From contig MKRJ01000041.1 in the NCBI GenBank assembly GCA_001896885.1, positions 1 through 42,903 of the forward strand: DNA of 42,903 bases, read 5' to 3'. Made by a program: the position numbers and the translations under genes. The notes beneath the pieces were generated by a model. It saw only the letters and a list, made by a program, of their open reading frames with translations. It was not told where the DNA came from and did no database searches. Source of the stretch: Rhizobiales bacterium 65-79 (GTDB taxonomy: Bacteria; Pseudomonadota; Alphaproteobacteria; Rhizobiales; Rhizobiaceae). Shown piece after piece: positions 8,027 to 16,665 of the stretch. The number at the start of each line of letters is the position of its first letter. Position 1 is the first letter of the stretch.

Positions 8027-9213
8027 GCGGCGCGGTCCTTCGCAAGAAGGCTCCCGATCCTGTCGAAAAGGCTGTCGTTCAGGATCTCGTTGTTGAATTC
8101 GCTCTCGACACGCTTCCTCGCCGCCAGCGAGATCCACGCCCAGGCGTCGGGAGTGTCCGCGATGCACCGCAGATGCGCCGCCAGGGCCGCCGCGTCGCCT
8201 TCCGGCGCGAGGAAGCCGGACCGGCCGTTCTCGACGAGTTCAGGGATGCCCGAGTGAAAGCTGCTGACGACGATCAGTCCGGCGGCCATCGCCTCCATGA
8301 GCGCCACCGGAATGCCCTCGACGTCGCCATCCGCCGCGGTGACGCTCGGCAGCAGGAAGATATGCGCCCGGGCGAGCCGGTCTCGCACCGAGCCGTGCGG
8401 GAGCGCGCCATGGAAGCGGACCCTATCGCCGAGACCGAGTTCGCCGGCAAGCGCCTTCAGCGCAGGCAGAAGTGGCCCGTCGCCGATGATGGAATAACGC
8501 CATTTTACCGCCGGCCGCGCCGTCGCGACGGCGGCCAGGGCGCGAAGCGCGACGGCGATGCCCTTCTTCTCGACGAGACGGCAGACGGAGATCAGTTCCA
8601 GCGGCCCGTCCACCATCACACGCGGCCGATAGGCGATTTCGTCGCAATTTATGCCCATGCGGTGAACCGCGGTACGCTCCTCCGGCGCGCCCTCCTCGAT
8701 CAGCATCCGCCGGAACATCCCGTTCACCGTCAGGAGTGAGGCGCCGTAGTCGAACAATGGCTGATACCTGCCAAGCGCGCCCTCATGCGCGGGAACGCCG
8801 ACGTCGTTGCCATGGAAGATGGTCATGAGGGGCGGGGCAAGCCGGCCGCGCCGCTTCATCCGCGCCAGCCGCAACCCGTTGCCGCCGAAATGGGCGAGCA
8901 CCAGGTCTGCGTGATTGAGTTCGCGGTTCCACAGCATGTCCGATGCCGTCGACACCTTGTCCTGCAGCTTCGACGGAAGGCGGCGGACGGCGCGTCCGAG
9001 CCCCGGCGAGACCGCCCACCAGCGATGCGTGTTCGCGAGCATGGTGCGCATCGGCTCCTGGCCGGCGTCGATCCGCGCATCGCTCCCGACCCTGTCGCAG
9101 ACGACGGAGACGCCGCAGCCGCGCCGCATCAGGCCCTCGATCTGGCTGATGACGAAAGTCTCCGAAAGGTGGGGGAATTCGCCCACCACGACGCATATTC
9201 TCGGTCGCTTCAT
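8023..9213 (-). CDS. Glycosyltransferase family 4
   Basis: Cytoplasmic GT-B fold glycosyltransferase, 396 aa. The N-terminus 'VVGEFPHLSETFVISQIEGL' is characteristic of the colanic-acid WcaL/AmsK-type subgroup. The C-terminal nucleotide-sugar site has 'VEGIPVALMEAMAAGLIVVSS' with the conserved E...E spacing and 'GIPELVENGRSGFL'. A further hallmark is 'ISVCRLVEKKGI' near the domain boundary. It is the middle gene of a three-gene minus-strand group (GT4, GT4, flippase) and overlaps the flippase gene by four bases. It has no counterpart in the classical succinoglycan cluster, so it may add or replace sugars in the repeat unit. Donor, acceptor and linkage are unknown. Confidence 0.85.
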   Translation of the reverse strand: MKRPRICVVVGEFPHLSETFVISQIEGLMRRGCGVSVVCDRVGSDARIDAGQEPMRTMLANTHRWWAVSPGLGRAVRRLPSKLQDKVSTASDMLWNRELNHADLVLAHFGGNGLRLARMKRRGRLAPPLMTIFHGNDVGVPAHEGALGRYQPLFDYGASLLTVNGMFRRMLIEEGAPEERTAVHRMGINCDEIAYRPRVMVDGPLELISVCRLVEKKGIAVALRALAAVATARPAVKWRYSIIGDGPLLPALKALAGELGLGDRVRFHGALPHGSVRDRLARAHIFLLPSVTAADGDVEGIPVALMEAMAAGLIVVSSFHSGIPELVENGRSGFLAPEGDAAALAAHLRCIADTPDAWAWISLAARKRVESEFNNEILNDSLFDRIGSLLAKDRAA

Positions 9214-9259
9214 GCACGGCCTTTCAGTTTCCGTGGTGCAGCCATTCGTGCGGCGACTG

Positions 9260-10336
9260 CTACGCGGCGGCTGCCATCCGGAAGGCGGCGCGCTCCAGCA
9301 CGCCGAAGAAGGTCGAAAACTGGTGGGCCGGACTCATCTCGCGGCGCTTCGAATATCGCAGAGCCGCGGCCGACATCTCCTGGTAATGGCCTTCGTCGGA
9401 CCACAGGCGTCTGAGCGTCGAGGTCCATTCCTCGAGGGGAGCGTCATAGTCGAGCACGATGCCGCCCTTTCCGATCGCCTCGGGCAGGCCGCCGCGGCGG
9501 GAGCCGAGGACCGGGATGCCGCTGCAATGGGCCTCGGAAGCGACCCGACCCCAGGCCTCCTCCCATTTCGACGGCGCCAGAAGGATCCTGGTGCGCCCGT
9601 AAACGGTCTTCATGTCGTTGGTGCGGCCTTCCAGCGTCACGTTCTTCAGATGCGCGATCGCCTGCTCGACCCGGGCGCGGTTCTCGGCATCCAGCTTCCA
9701 GCTTTCGACGAACAGGAACGGAATCTCGGGGCAGCGCTCCGCGATTTCGACGGCGCGCTCGAAGCCTTTTTCCACATGTGGATTGACGAACGTCACGAAC
9801 TGCCTCGAGGTCGGCGTCCTGTAGCGCTCCGGATCGATCGTCGGCGGTATGATGACCGACTTCACGCCGAAACGCTTCTCGTAGGCGGCCGCGGTAAAAC
9901 GCGAATTCGCGATGTAGAGCGCGGATTTCAACTCCGACGGATCGCCGTCCAGTTCGTCGAACTCCACATTCCTGAAATAGACGACGACGGGAACGCCAAG
10001 AGCTTCGAGCGCCTTGCCGATTGCCACCGAGTGATGGCACTGGACGACCGCCACGTCGGGCTTCAGCCGGGAGACCGCGTACGGCACCGCCTCCCACGGG
10101 AACCAGGCTCTCACCGCCGGATATCCCTGGAAATGATCCATGACGGCGCCCTGCCGGAGCATCTTCAGCTTGACGCGCGCGACCAGACCGAAAACGCCGT
10201 CGCCGTAAAGCGAGGCCAGGATCGAGGGCTGATGCCCCGCCGCAAGGAGCTGCTCCGCCAGATGATGCGTACTGGACTGCAGTCCGCCGTGGATTTCAGG
10301 ATAGTAGGCGCTGCCGCCCGCAAACATGACATTCAT
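9260..10336 (-). CDS. Glycosyltransferase family 4
   Basis: GT-B fold glycosyltransferase, 358 aa. The start 'MNVMFAGGSAYYPEIHGG' is the usual GT4 opening, with a glycine-rich acceptor loop, and is chosen over a longer frame whose first 37 residues are arginine-rich and unlike the family. The C-terminal donor domain has 'FVNPHVEKGFE', 'LLAPSKWEEAWGRVASEAHCSGIPVLGS' (in two parts the K and E...E donor-site residues) and 'GLPEAIG'. It is the first gene of the GT4-GT4-flippase group, 46 nt upstream of the next one. Specificity is unknown. Together with the following gene it is an addition relative to the S. meliloti exo set. Confidence 0.83.
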   Translation of the reverse strand: MNVMFAGGSAYYPEIHGGLQSSTHHLAEQLLAAGHQPSILASLYGDGVFGLVARVKLKMLRQGAVMDHFQGYPAVRAWFPWEAVPYAVSRLKPDVAVVQCHHSVAIGKALEALGVPVVVYFRNVEFDELDGDPSELKSALYIANSRFTAAAYEKRFGVKSVIIPPTIDPERYRTPTSRQFVTFVNPHVEKGFERAVEIAERCPEIPFLFVESWKLDAENRARVEQAIAHLKNVTLEGRTNDMKTVYGRTRILLAPSKWEEAWGRVASEAHCSGIPVLGSRRGGLPEAIGKGGIVLDYDAPLEEWTSTLRRLWSDEGHYQEMSAAALRYSKRREMSPAHQFSTFFGVLERAAFRMAAAA

Positions 10337-10611
10337 CGTGCCGCTTCTCGCTCTTCGCCCCCTGCCCAGGGGTTGGACGGATAGCACCCGAAACCGTCCC
10401 GCGCCGCGTTCGCGGCTCGGCGTTCGAGGTCTTTTTGCGTCGCACAATATGGCGGCGTCATGACGAATTGGCCGAACGCGCCGCCGGCTTGTCGCGGCGC
10501 TGTTTTCGGCGGGGTATGGAATCGGGACGGCCGCCGTCTATTTAGCTCGGCGGGCGGCGCTTCCCGGCGGAGGATGCTGCCGGACAGCGAGCGCGCCACG
10601 GACCGGAGCCC
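10337..10611. other. Divergent intergenic region with a short hairpin
   Basis: This region separates the minus-strand glycosyltransferase group from the plus-strand phosphatase gene, so it should hold both promoters. I see no good -35/-10 pair. A perfect hairpin GCCGCG-TT-CGCGGC lies at 10403-10416, with a five-T run about 14 bases later (10432-10436). It resembles a terminator but the T run is too far away and no plus-strand gene ends here. Confidence 0.35.
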
Positions 10612-11385
10612 ATGCACGGACTTGCCCAACTGCTCCCGTCGCGCAAGAGAAAGCGGCAAAGCCGCGAGCGCATCGCGATGGAACTGGCCGACACCGCCGT
10701 CTATGCCGTCGGCGACGTGCATGGCTGCCTTGACGAATTGCTCCGCCTGGAGGAGATGATCGCCGCCGACGGCGCCGCCCTGCCTTCCCCGAAGCTGATC
10801 GTGATGCTCGGCGACTACGTCGACCGGGGCCCGTCCTCCTCGCAGGTGCTGGAACATCTGCTGGCGCCGCCGCCAGAAGGCTTCGAACGGATCTGCCTTG
10901 CCGGGAACCACGAACTCGCCATGCTCGACTATCTCGAAGGCCGCATCGGCCTTTCGGACTGGCTGCGCATGGGCGCCGCGCCGACGCTGATCTCCTACGG
11001 CATCGATCACGAAAGACTGCGCGCGATCCATGGAACGGGCATTGGCGCCGACCGGACGATCCGCAACACCATACCGGCCGGGCACGTCGCGCTCCTGCGG
11101 TCGCTGCCGGTCATGGTGACGCTGTCGCGCTTTGTCTTCGTCCATGCCGGGATCCGGCCCGAACTCGATCTCGACCGGCAGTCGGATGCCGATCTCGTTT
11201 CCATCCGCGACGATTTCTACAGACGCGGCCACCTGCTCGGAAACTACGTCGTCCACGGCCACACGCCGGTGACGCGCGCGACACGCTACGGAGCGCGCAT
11301 CAACATCGACACCGGCGCCTACTATAGCGGCCGATTGACGGCGCTGCGCGTCTGGCGCGGAAGGGGCCGCTATCTGACGACCTGA
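10612..11385 (+). CDS. PPP-family serine/threonine protein phosphatase (metallophosphoesterase)
   Basis: Cytoplasmic metal-dependent phosphatase, 257 aa, with the complete PPP signature in order: GDVHG (34-38), GDYVDRG (67-73), GNHE (98-101), VHAG (177-180) and HGHT (215-218). These residues bind the two catalytic metal ions and the phosphate, so it should be active. It belongs to the small bacterial PPP group that includes lambda phosphatase and PrpA-like enzymes; a diadenosine tetraphosphatase role is less likely given the size and lack of ApaH features. It lies convergent to exoP, whose product is a tyrosine autokinase, with 23 nt between their stops; a role in dephosphorylating ExoP or another polysaccharide protein is an attractive inference. 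The start has GGAG only three bases upstream; ATG at 10678 is an alternative. Confidence 0.85.
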   Translation: MHGLAQLLPSRKRKRQSRERIAMELADTAVYAVGDVHGCLDELLRLEEMIAADGAALPSPKLIVMLGDYVDRGPSSSQVLEHLLAPPPEGFERICLAGNHELAMLDYLEGRIGLSDWLRMGAAPTLISYGIDHERLRAIHGTGIGADRTIRNTIPAGHVALLRSLPVMVTLSRFVFVHAGIRPELDLDRQSDADLVSIRDDFYRRGHLLGNYVVHGHTPVTRATRYGARINIDTGAYYSGRLTALRVWRGRGRYLTT

Positions 11386-11408
11386 GCGTGCTGCGGAGGT
11401 TTGCGGGA

Positions 11409-13736
11409 TCATGCGGCCTCGCCCGGCTCGACGTAATAGGGCGAATAGCGGTCGAGATAACGTTCCGAACTGCCGTAGCCGCCATAGCGCCCGAGCTTTT
11501 TCGTCTCGGTCTTGTTGAGGACGACGCCAAGAACCTTGGCCGCGATGCGCGGCTCCGACACGAGCGCGGACCGCACCAGCCGGCGCGGCGTCGCTCCCCA
11601 CTCCGTCACCAGCACGAAAGCGTCGATGGAGGGTTCGAACGCCTTGACATCGACCACGGGTCCGAAGGGCGGAAGATCGACGATGATGTAGTTGTACGCG
11701 TTGCGGGCCGCATTGAGGATGTTCTGCATGCCCGCGCCGGAAAGCAGTTCGCTGGTGTGCGAGAGGCGGCCGCGCAGGACGGTCGGCAGGACGGAGAGCC
11801 GTGTCCTGCGGCTGACCTTGACGACGTTCTGCCAGCGCTCTTCGCCGATGATCGCCTCGACCAGTCCCGCTTCCGGCTCGATCGGCAGGCTGCGGGTCAG
11901 CCCGGGGTTGCGCAGATCGCCGTCGATGAGCAGCGTCCTGGCGCCGCTCGCCGCGCACAATTCGGCGAAATTCGCCGCCACCGTCGTCTTCCCCTCGCGC
12001 GGCAGCACGGAAAGAAAGCTGATCACCTTGCAGCTTTTGCCTTGCAGGACGATGTCGATGCCGAGCTTGGCGCTGCGCAGCGTCTCCGCGAAGGAGGAGG
12101 CCGGCGCTTCCGTCGCCACCTGCAGGATCGGCGGCAGATCGAGGTCGCCGCCGTCCGGCACCGCGGCCGCGCGGGCATGGCGGGCCGTCTTCATCGCCGG
12201 CAGATAGCCGAAGAAGTCGAGGTCGAGCGCCTCGCGGACATCCTCGCCGGTGCGGAAGAAGCGCTCGCGGAATTCCTGGAGCCCGCCGATCCCGGCGCCG
12301 GCGAACAGTCCGAGCACGAGGGAAAGCCCGAGCACGAGCACCTTACGCGGACTGGAGGGAGAAATGGGGTCCAAGGCCTGCGAGATCACACGGGCCTTGG
12401 CGATCGGGAAGGAACCTTGCTGCAGGGCCTGTTCATGGCGCGACAGGAAATCCTTGTAGAGCGCGGACAGCGCATCCGACTTCTGCTCGAGCTCGCGCAA
12501 ATGGACCATCGACTGGTCGTCCTCGGTGCTGCGGTTGGCCATCCGGCCGACGCCGCTGCGCAGCGAATCCTCGCGCGCCTTCGCCACCTCGTATTCGTTG
12601 TGGTAGCTTTCGGTGAGTTGCTGCAGTTCCTGATAGATCTGCTTCGCCAGGGCCGCCTGCTGCTCCCGTAGCGCGACAGCCTGCGGATGATCCTCCCCGA
12701 ACTGCGCCGCGACCTGCTGCTCGCGCTTGGTGATGTCGAGATAGCGCGCCTTGAGCTCGTTGATGATGGCGTTGTTGGTGTTGCTGATGTTCTTTTCGGA
12801 GGGCACGGTCGCGTTCTTCACCGCGTTTTCCGGCCCGCTGTCGACGATCGCCTTGAACTGGTTGTAGCGGGCGAGCGCGTTGGCGGTGTCGGCCTGCGCC
12901 AGCACCAGCTGCTTGTTGAGATCCGAAAGCTGCTGGTCCGAGATAAGTTCACCGCTGGCGGCGGTGAGGCCGTGCGTCGCGCGGTATCGCTCGACTTCCA
13001 GTGCAGCGGCCTGCGAACGCGAGCGCAGATCGGCGATCCGGCCCTGCAGCCATATGGAGGCGCGTTCCGTGGCATCGAAATTGGCGTCGAGCTGGTCCGA
13101 CAGATAGGCCTTGGCGTAGGCCCTGGCTATTTCGCCGGCCATTGCAGGGTCGTTCGCGAGATAGGACAATTCGATGACATAGCTGCGCCCGACCCGGTTG
13201 ACGTCGAGATCGGATTGCAGGATCTCCACCGCCCTGCGCATCTTCCTCTCCTGCACGGATTCTTCCTCCCCGGGGGTCTTGGGCAGGACCATGCGGATGG
13301 CGCTCTTGACCGTCTCCTTGGCCCAGTCGACGGGGGATTGCGGAGGATTGAGGAAGGCGTCGTTTCGGTCGAGCTTCTCGGCGGCCGCGACGGTGCGCGC
13401 CAGCCTCTCGGATTTCATGATCTCCACTTCGCTCAGCACGAGCGCGTCCACCTGCGAGGGAAGCGGCGCCGGGTTGTCGGTGTCCTGGGCGTATTTCGCC
13501 AGGCTGTCGTCGATCAGCACATCGGTGACGGCCGTGTATTCGGGCGGCGTGAAGATGAGATAGAGGACACCCAGGACCAGCCCCAGGATCGCGCAAAGGG
13601 CGATCACCCTGGCGCGCCGCGCGCCGATGGTGAAAAGGCGCTCCAGGTCGATGAACTGGTCGGACTCCCCCCGGTCGGACGGAAGGGTTCCACTGAGCGG
13701 ATAGGTCTTCTGATGCATGATACGATCGATGCTCAT
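11409..13736 (-). CDS. exoP: Exopolysaccharide co-polymerase and BY-kinase ExoP (Wzc-like)
   Basis: Inner-membrane protein of 775 aa that controls chain length and couples polymerisation to export. The N-terminal Wzz domain has a membrane span near residues 43-63 followed by a periplasmic part with coiled-coil helices around residues 190-420. A second span (about 455-480, 'VLVLGLSLVLGLFAGAGIGG') precedes the cytoplasmic tyrosine autokinase: Walker A LPREGKTT (578-585), Walker A' LLIDGDLRN (602-610) and Walker B 'IIVDLPP'. The last 30 residues hold six tyrosines (YGGY, RY, RY, YY), the usual autophosphorylation cluster. The ATG overlaps the stop of the upstream glycosyltransferase (ATGA). In S. 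meliloti exoN separates exoO and exoP; here it is absent. The neighbouring PPP phosphatase lies convergent to it. Confidence 0.93.
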   Translation of the reverse strand: MSIDRIMHQKTYPLSGTLPSDRGESDQFIDLERLFTIGARRARVIALCAILGLVLGVLYLIFTPPEYTAVTDVLIDDSLAKYAQDTDNPAPLPSQVDALVLSEVEIMKSERLARTVAAAEKLDRNDAFLNPPQSPVDWAKETVKSAIRMVLPKTPGEEESVQERKMRRAVEILQSDLDVNRVGRSYVIELSYLANDPAMAGEIARAYAKAYLSDQLDANFDATERASIWLQGRIADLRSRSQAAALEVERYRATHGLTAASGELISDQQLSDLNKQLVLAQADTANALARYNQFKAIVDSGPENAVKNATVPSEKNISNTNNAIINELKARYLDITKREQQVAAQFGEDHPQAVALREQQAALAKQIYQELQQLTESYHNEYEVAKAREDSLRSGVGRMANRSTEDDQSMVHLRELEQKSDALSALYKDFLSRHEQALQQGSFPIAKARVISQALDPISPSSPRKVLVLGLSLVLGLFAGAGIGGLQEFRERFFRTGEDVREALDLDFFGYLPAMKTARHARAAAVPDGGDLDLPPILQVATEAPASSFAETLRSAKLGIDIVLQGKSCKVISFLSVLPREGKTTVAANFAELCAASGARTLLIDGDLRNPGLTRSLPIEPEAGLVEAIIGEERWQNVVKVSRRTRLSVLPTVLRGRLSHTSELLSGAGMQNILNAARNAYNYIIVDLPPFGPVVDVKAFEPSIDAFVLVTEWGATPRRLVRSALVSEPRIAAKVLGVVLNKTETKKLGRYGGYGSSERYLDRYSPYYVEPGEAA

Positions 13737-14698
13737 TCGAAAGCCTGTCCTTCCGGAGCGCGGAACGACCGGGCGAAACGCTGCAGCCGGACCGATATCG
13801 GCATCCTCAGGAGGCCGACCGCCGCCGGATTGCCGATCGCCGTCGCCGCCGCCCGGATCGGTGCGCGGTTCTTCAGATGCTCCACGAGCGCCAGATAGGA
13901 AGCGGCCCGGCCGAGGCTGCGGCTGCGCTTCGCCTGTGCGGCACGCGCCGCCGCGTCCAGTTCACGACCGCGGAGGAAGGCGGCGTCCGCCTCGATCATG
14001 GCTGCGACGTGACGGCGTTCGAGAACGCGCGAGATCGAGCCGCTTCGGATGTGGTAGGCGTAGCCCGGCCGCGGCTCCACGGAGCAACGGTCGCCTTCGG
14101 CGAGCGCCGAGGCCAGGAACACGTAGTCCTCGCCGATGCGCAGCGTCTCGACATAGCGTAGCCCATGCCGCTCGACGAACCGCCGCTCGATGACCGGCTT
14201 CATGTAGCCGAGGGAGAAGGGCGCGGCGAAAAGGAGATTGCCTTCGATGAACTTGTCCAGCGTCATCTCCGGCATGGCGGCAAGGCCGGCGGGCTCGAAC
14301 ATCGGCCGGGTCGAAGCGACCGCGTCGTCCATCACGTCGAGGTTGTCGACGGCGATCTCGGCGTCGCTTTCCCGCATTCGCCGAAGGAGGCGCGACATGC
14401 GGTCCGGATAGACGGTGTCGTCGGCGTCGAGCATGGCGATCCAGCGTCCATGCGCAGCCTCCAGGCCGACATTGCGTGCCCCGCCCGGACCGCGGTTCCG
14501 GTCGAGCCGCACGACGCGGACCCTGTCGGAGGCAAGGCCGAGCGCGGCCTCCGCCGTCGCGTCGCTTGAGCAGTCGTCGACGACGACCACCTCCACCGTC
14601 ACGCCTTCCTGCGCCAGCGCGCTCTCGACGGCGTGACGGACCGTGTCCTCGGCATTGAAGGCGGCGATGATGAAGGTCACGTCAATCGGCATGGCCAT
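13733..14698 (-). CDS. exoO: Glycosyltransferase family 2, ExoO-like
   Basis: GT-A fold glycosyltransferase, 321 aa. The N-terminal 'DVTFIIAAFNAEDTVRHAVES' and 'VVVDDCSSDAT' form the nucleotide-sugar pocket, 'NRGPGGARNVGL' and the metal-binding DxD in 'MLDADDTVYPDR' follow near residue 95, and 'RIGEDYVFLA' holds the probable catalytic ED. Position between exoM and exoP, length and motifs match succinoglycan ExoO, which adds a glucose to the growing octasaccharide; that role is known for S. meliloti and transferred here. The start at 14698 (MAMPID) or 14692 (MPID) both work; they overlap the end of exoM. The 3' end overlaps exoP. Confidence 0.8.
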   Translation of the reverse strand: MAMPIDVTFIIAAFNAEDTVRHAVESALAQEGVTVEVVVVDDCSSDATAEAALGLASDRVRVVRLDRNRGPGGARNVGLEAAHGRWIAMLDADDTVYPDRMSRLLRRMRESDAEIAVDNLDVMDDAVASTRPMFEPAGLAAMPEMTLDKFIEGNLLFAAPFSLGYMKPVIERRFVERHGLRYVETLRIGEDYVFLASALAEGDRCSVEPRPGYAYHIRSGSISRVLERRHVAAMIEADAAFLRGRELDAAARAAQAKRSRSLGRAASYLALVEHLKNRAPIRAAATAIGNPAAVGLLRMPISVRLQRFARSFRAPEGQAFE

Positions 14699-15644
14699 GC
14701 GCTCCTGCCGGCTGGTCGCCGTACTGTACGATTTCGCTTATGCCGAAGAGCCCGCCCATGACCCCGGCATGCAGGATGCCGCGCAGGATCGAGCGGTTTC
14801 GCCTTTCCGCATTGAAGAGGAAGAGCGCCGCGACGGCCGCGCAGTAGCCCAGTTTCGCGCCGACGAGACCCATGTGCCGCGCCCGCGTCATGCCTCCGGC
14901 CTTTTCCGACAGGATGCGCCCATGCGTCTGGCCCATGCGGAACCTTCGCTTGGCGAGCCATGCGAAACCCGCTCGCTCCGCCGGCACCGGTTCGAAGACG
15001 ACCGCGTCCGGCGCGTACGCGATCCTGCCGCCGGCCTGATGGAGGCGGCCGAGATATTCGGTGTCCTCGCCGCCTGTGCGGCCGAGGGCGAGATTGAAGC
15101 GGCGCCCCGCAAGGCGTGGCGAGGACCGGTTGAGCAGCAGGTTGCAGGTGTAGCCGGTGTGTATCTCGCCATCGACCCAGACCGGCCTTGTCGAATGGAA
15201 GTCGCCCCTCCTCATCCAGGACGGCGCATCCTCCCCGTAGACGGCACGAACGGGGCCGAGCACGGCCTCCGCGCCGGTATCGGCGGCGCATCGCAGGAGT
15301 TCAGCCAGCCAATCGGGAGAGACGGTCTCGTCGTCGTCGACGAAAGCGAGAAAATCGCCGGTCGCCAGGTCGAGGCAGGCATTGCGAGCGATGGAGATGT
15401 TCGACGCCGGGCAATGGACGTAGGAAACCTCGAAGGGCAGGTTCGAGGCGAGCCTGTAGGTTCGGTCCCTGGCGCTCGGAACGTCGTCATTGTCCGCGAC
15501 GACGATCCGGATCCTCGCCCTTTCGGGGGCCCGCATCGCGGCTATGGAGAGAAGGGCGTCCTCCAGTGCCGGCCGCCGATAGGTGCAGACGCAGATATCG
15601 ACCCGCACCTTGCTCTCCTGCTCCGGTCTTGTTTCGTCGGTCAT
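14682..15644 (-). CDS. exoM: Glycosyltransferase family 2, ExoM-like
   Basis: GT-A glycosyltransferase, 320 aa, resembling succinoglycan beta-1,4-glucosyltransferase ExoM. Motifs: 'VDICVCTYRRP' at the start of the fold, 'VADND', the metal-binding 'FVDDDETVSPDW' near residue 105, and 'GGEDTEYLGRLH' with the catalytic acid near 205. Two hydrophobic segments near the C-terminus ('LGYCAAVAALFLF', 'GILHAGVMGGLFGI') suggest membrane attachment, as usual for ExoM. The start MTDETRPEQ overlaps the exoA stop (ATGA); a very long frame upstream belongs to other genes read out of phase. It overlaps exoO by 17 bases. Confidence 0.83.
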   Translation of the reverse strand: MTDETRPEQESKVRVDICVCTYRRPALEDALLSIAAMRAPERARIRIVVADNDDVPSARDRTYRLASNLPFEVSYVHCPASNISIARNACLDLATGDFLAFVDDDETVSPDWLAELLRCAADTGAEAVLGPVRAVYGEDAPSWMRRGDFHSTRPVWVDGEIHTGYTCNLLLNRSSPRLAGRRFNLALGRTGGEDTEYLGRLHQAGGRIAYAPDAVVFEPVPAERAGFAWLAKRRFRMGQTHGRILSEKAGGMTRARHMGLVGAKLGYCAAVAALFLFNAERRNRSILRGILHAGVMGGLFGISEIVQYGDQPAGAHGHAD

Positions 15645-16663
15645 GGGCGCGTCTCGCGTCTGCGGAAATCGAATAGCTGGAGCCAGAAGCCAGCCGACCA
15701 GGCGAGGTGCATGACCATCGCAGAAAGGCCGGCGAGCGGTCCGTAAGGGTCGCGCCGGCGGATCGCCATCCAGGCGCCGTAGCCGATGCATGTTCCGGCC
15801 CATAGGCCCGCCGGCAGCAAGGCCGCCCAGTTGAGCAGGGCAAGAGACGTGCCGGCGACGACCGGCGCCACCATCAGGGGCAGCATCTGCCGGACCTTCG
15901 GCACCGCCCGGTGCTTCAGTATGTTTCTCGCGCGGCCCCTGCCATAGCCGAGATACTGCCGGAAGAGGGACGCCACCGAAGCGCGCGGATAGTAGACCAT
16001 ATAGGTCTTCTCCGTCAGCCAGATCCGGTAGCCCGCCGCTCCGAGCCGGTAGTCCAGTTCGGCATCCTCGTTGTGGCTGAAGCTCTCGTCGTAACCTCCG
16101 ACAGCCCGAAAGGGTTCCACCCGGATGAGCGCGTGATGGCCATGATCGGTCCAGCTTCCCGCTGCACCGACACGGTGGGCGGACGCGCCGTTGCCGAGCC
16201 TGGAGTTCTGCGCGGCCGCCGTGGCCTTCTGGAAGGCGCCGACGCCGCGCGTCAGCATGGAGACGACGACGGCGTCGGCGCCCGTCGCGTCGGCCTCCTC
16301 CACCAGCCGGTCGCAATAGGTGTCGGGATAGTCGCCATGGGCGTCGATGCGGATGAAGCTCCCGAAACCGTCGCCGAACCGCTCGACGGCGAGGTTGACG
16401 GCGGCGCTCTGGATCTTCTTCTCGTTGTGCAGGAGGAGAAGCCGGCGATTGCCGGCCGCGATCTTCCCGACGATCGCCTGTGTGCCGTCGCGGCTGCCGC
16501 CGTCGATGACCAGTATCCGCATGTCCAGCCGCTCGGCGGCGGGGGCAAGCCGGCCGATGACCGTCTCGATATGGTCGGCCTCGTCGAGACAGGGGATGAC
16601 GGCCATGACGGGCCGCGCGGAGCGGGGCCGCGACGGACCCTCTATCGTGAGCGTCTTCGTCAT
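15641..16663 (-). CDS. exoA: Glycosyltransferase family 2, succinoglycan-type ExoA
   Basis: GT-A glycosyltransferase, 340 aa, similar to ExoA, which adds the second sugar (beta-1,3-glucose) to the lipid-linked galactose in S. meliloti. Motifs: 'VIPCLDEADHIETVIG', 'VIDGGSRDGT', 'RIDAHGDYP' near residue 105 and 'HNEDAELDYRLG' near 210, followed by a 'QYLGYGRGRA' segment corresponding to the QxxRW-like region of processive relatives. The C-terminus has hydrophobic segments. The start MTKTLTIEG leaves two bases after the exoL stop; a longer frame upstream overlaps exoL and is unlike the family. Confidence 0.85.
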   Translation of the reverse strand: MTKTLTIEGPSRPRSARPVMAVIPCLDEADHIETVIGRLAPAAERLDMRILVIDGGSRDGTQAIVGKIAAGNRRLLLLHNEKKIQSAAVNLAVERFGDGFGSFIRIDAHGDYPDTYCDRLVEEADATGADAVVVSMLTRGVGAFQKATAAAQNSRLGNGASAHRVGAAGSWTDHGHHALIRVEPFRAVGGYDESFSHNEDAELDYRLGAAGYRIWLTEKTYMVYYPRASVASLFRQYLGYGRGRARNILKHRAVPKVRQMLPLMVAPVVAGTSLALLNWAALLPAGLWAGTCIGYGAWMAIRRRDPYGPLAGLSAMVMHLAWSAGFWLQLFDFRRRETRP

Positions 16664-16665
16664 GG

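Noticed and set aside
10403-10436. GCCGCG/CGCGGC hairpin followed by a T run as an intrinsic terminator
   Set aside because: The T run is 15 bases beyond the stem and no plus-strand gene ends upstream.
11388-13898. Two plus-strand frames of over 400 codons opposite exoP
   Set aside because: ExoP reads through the full length with both membrane spans and kinase motifs; the opposite frames show no protein-like pattern.
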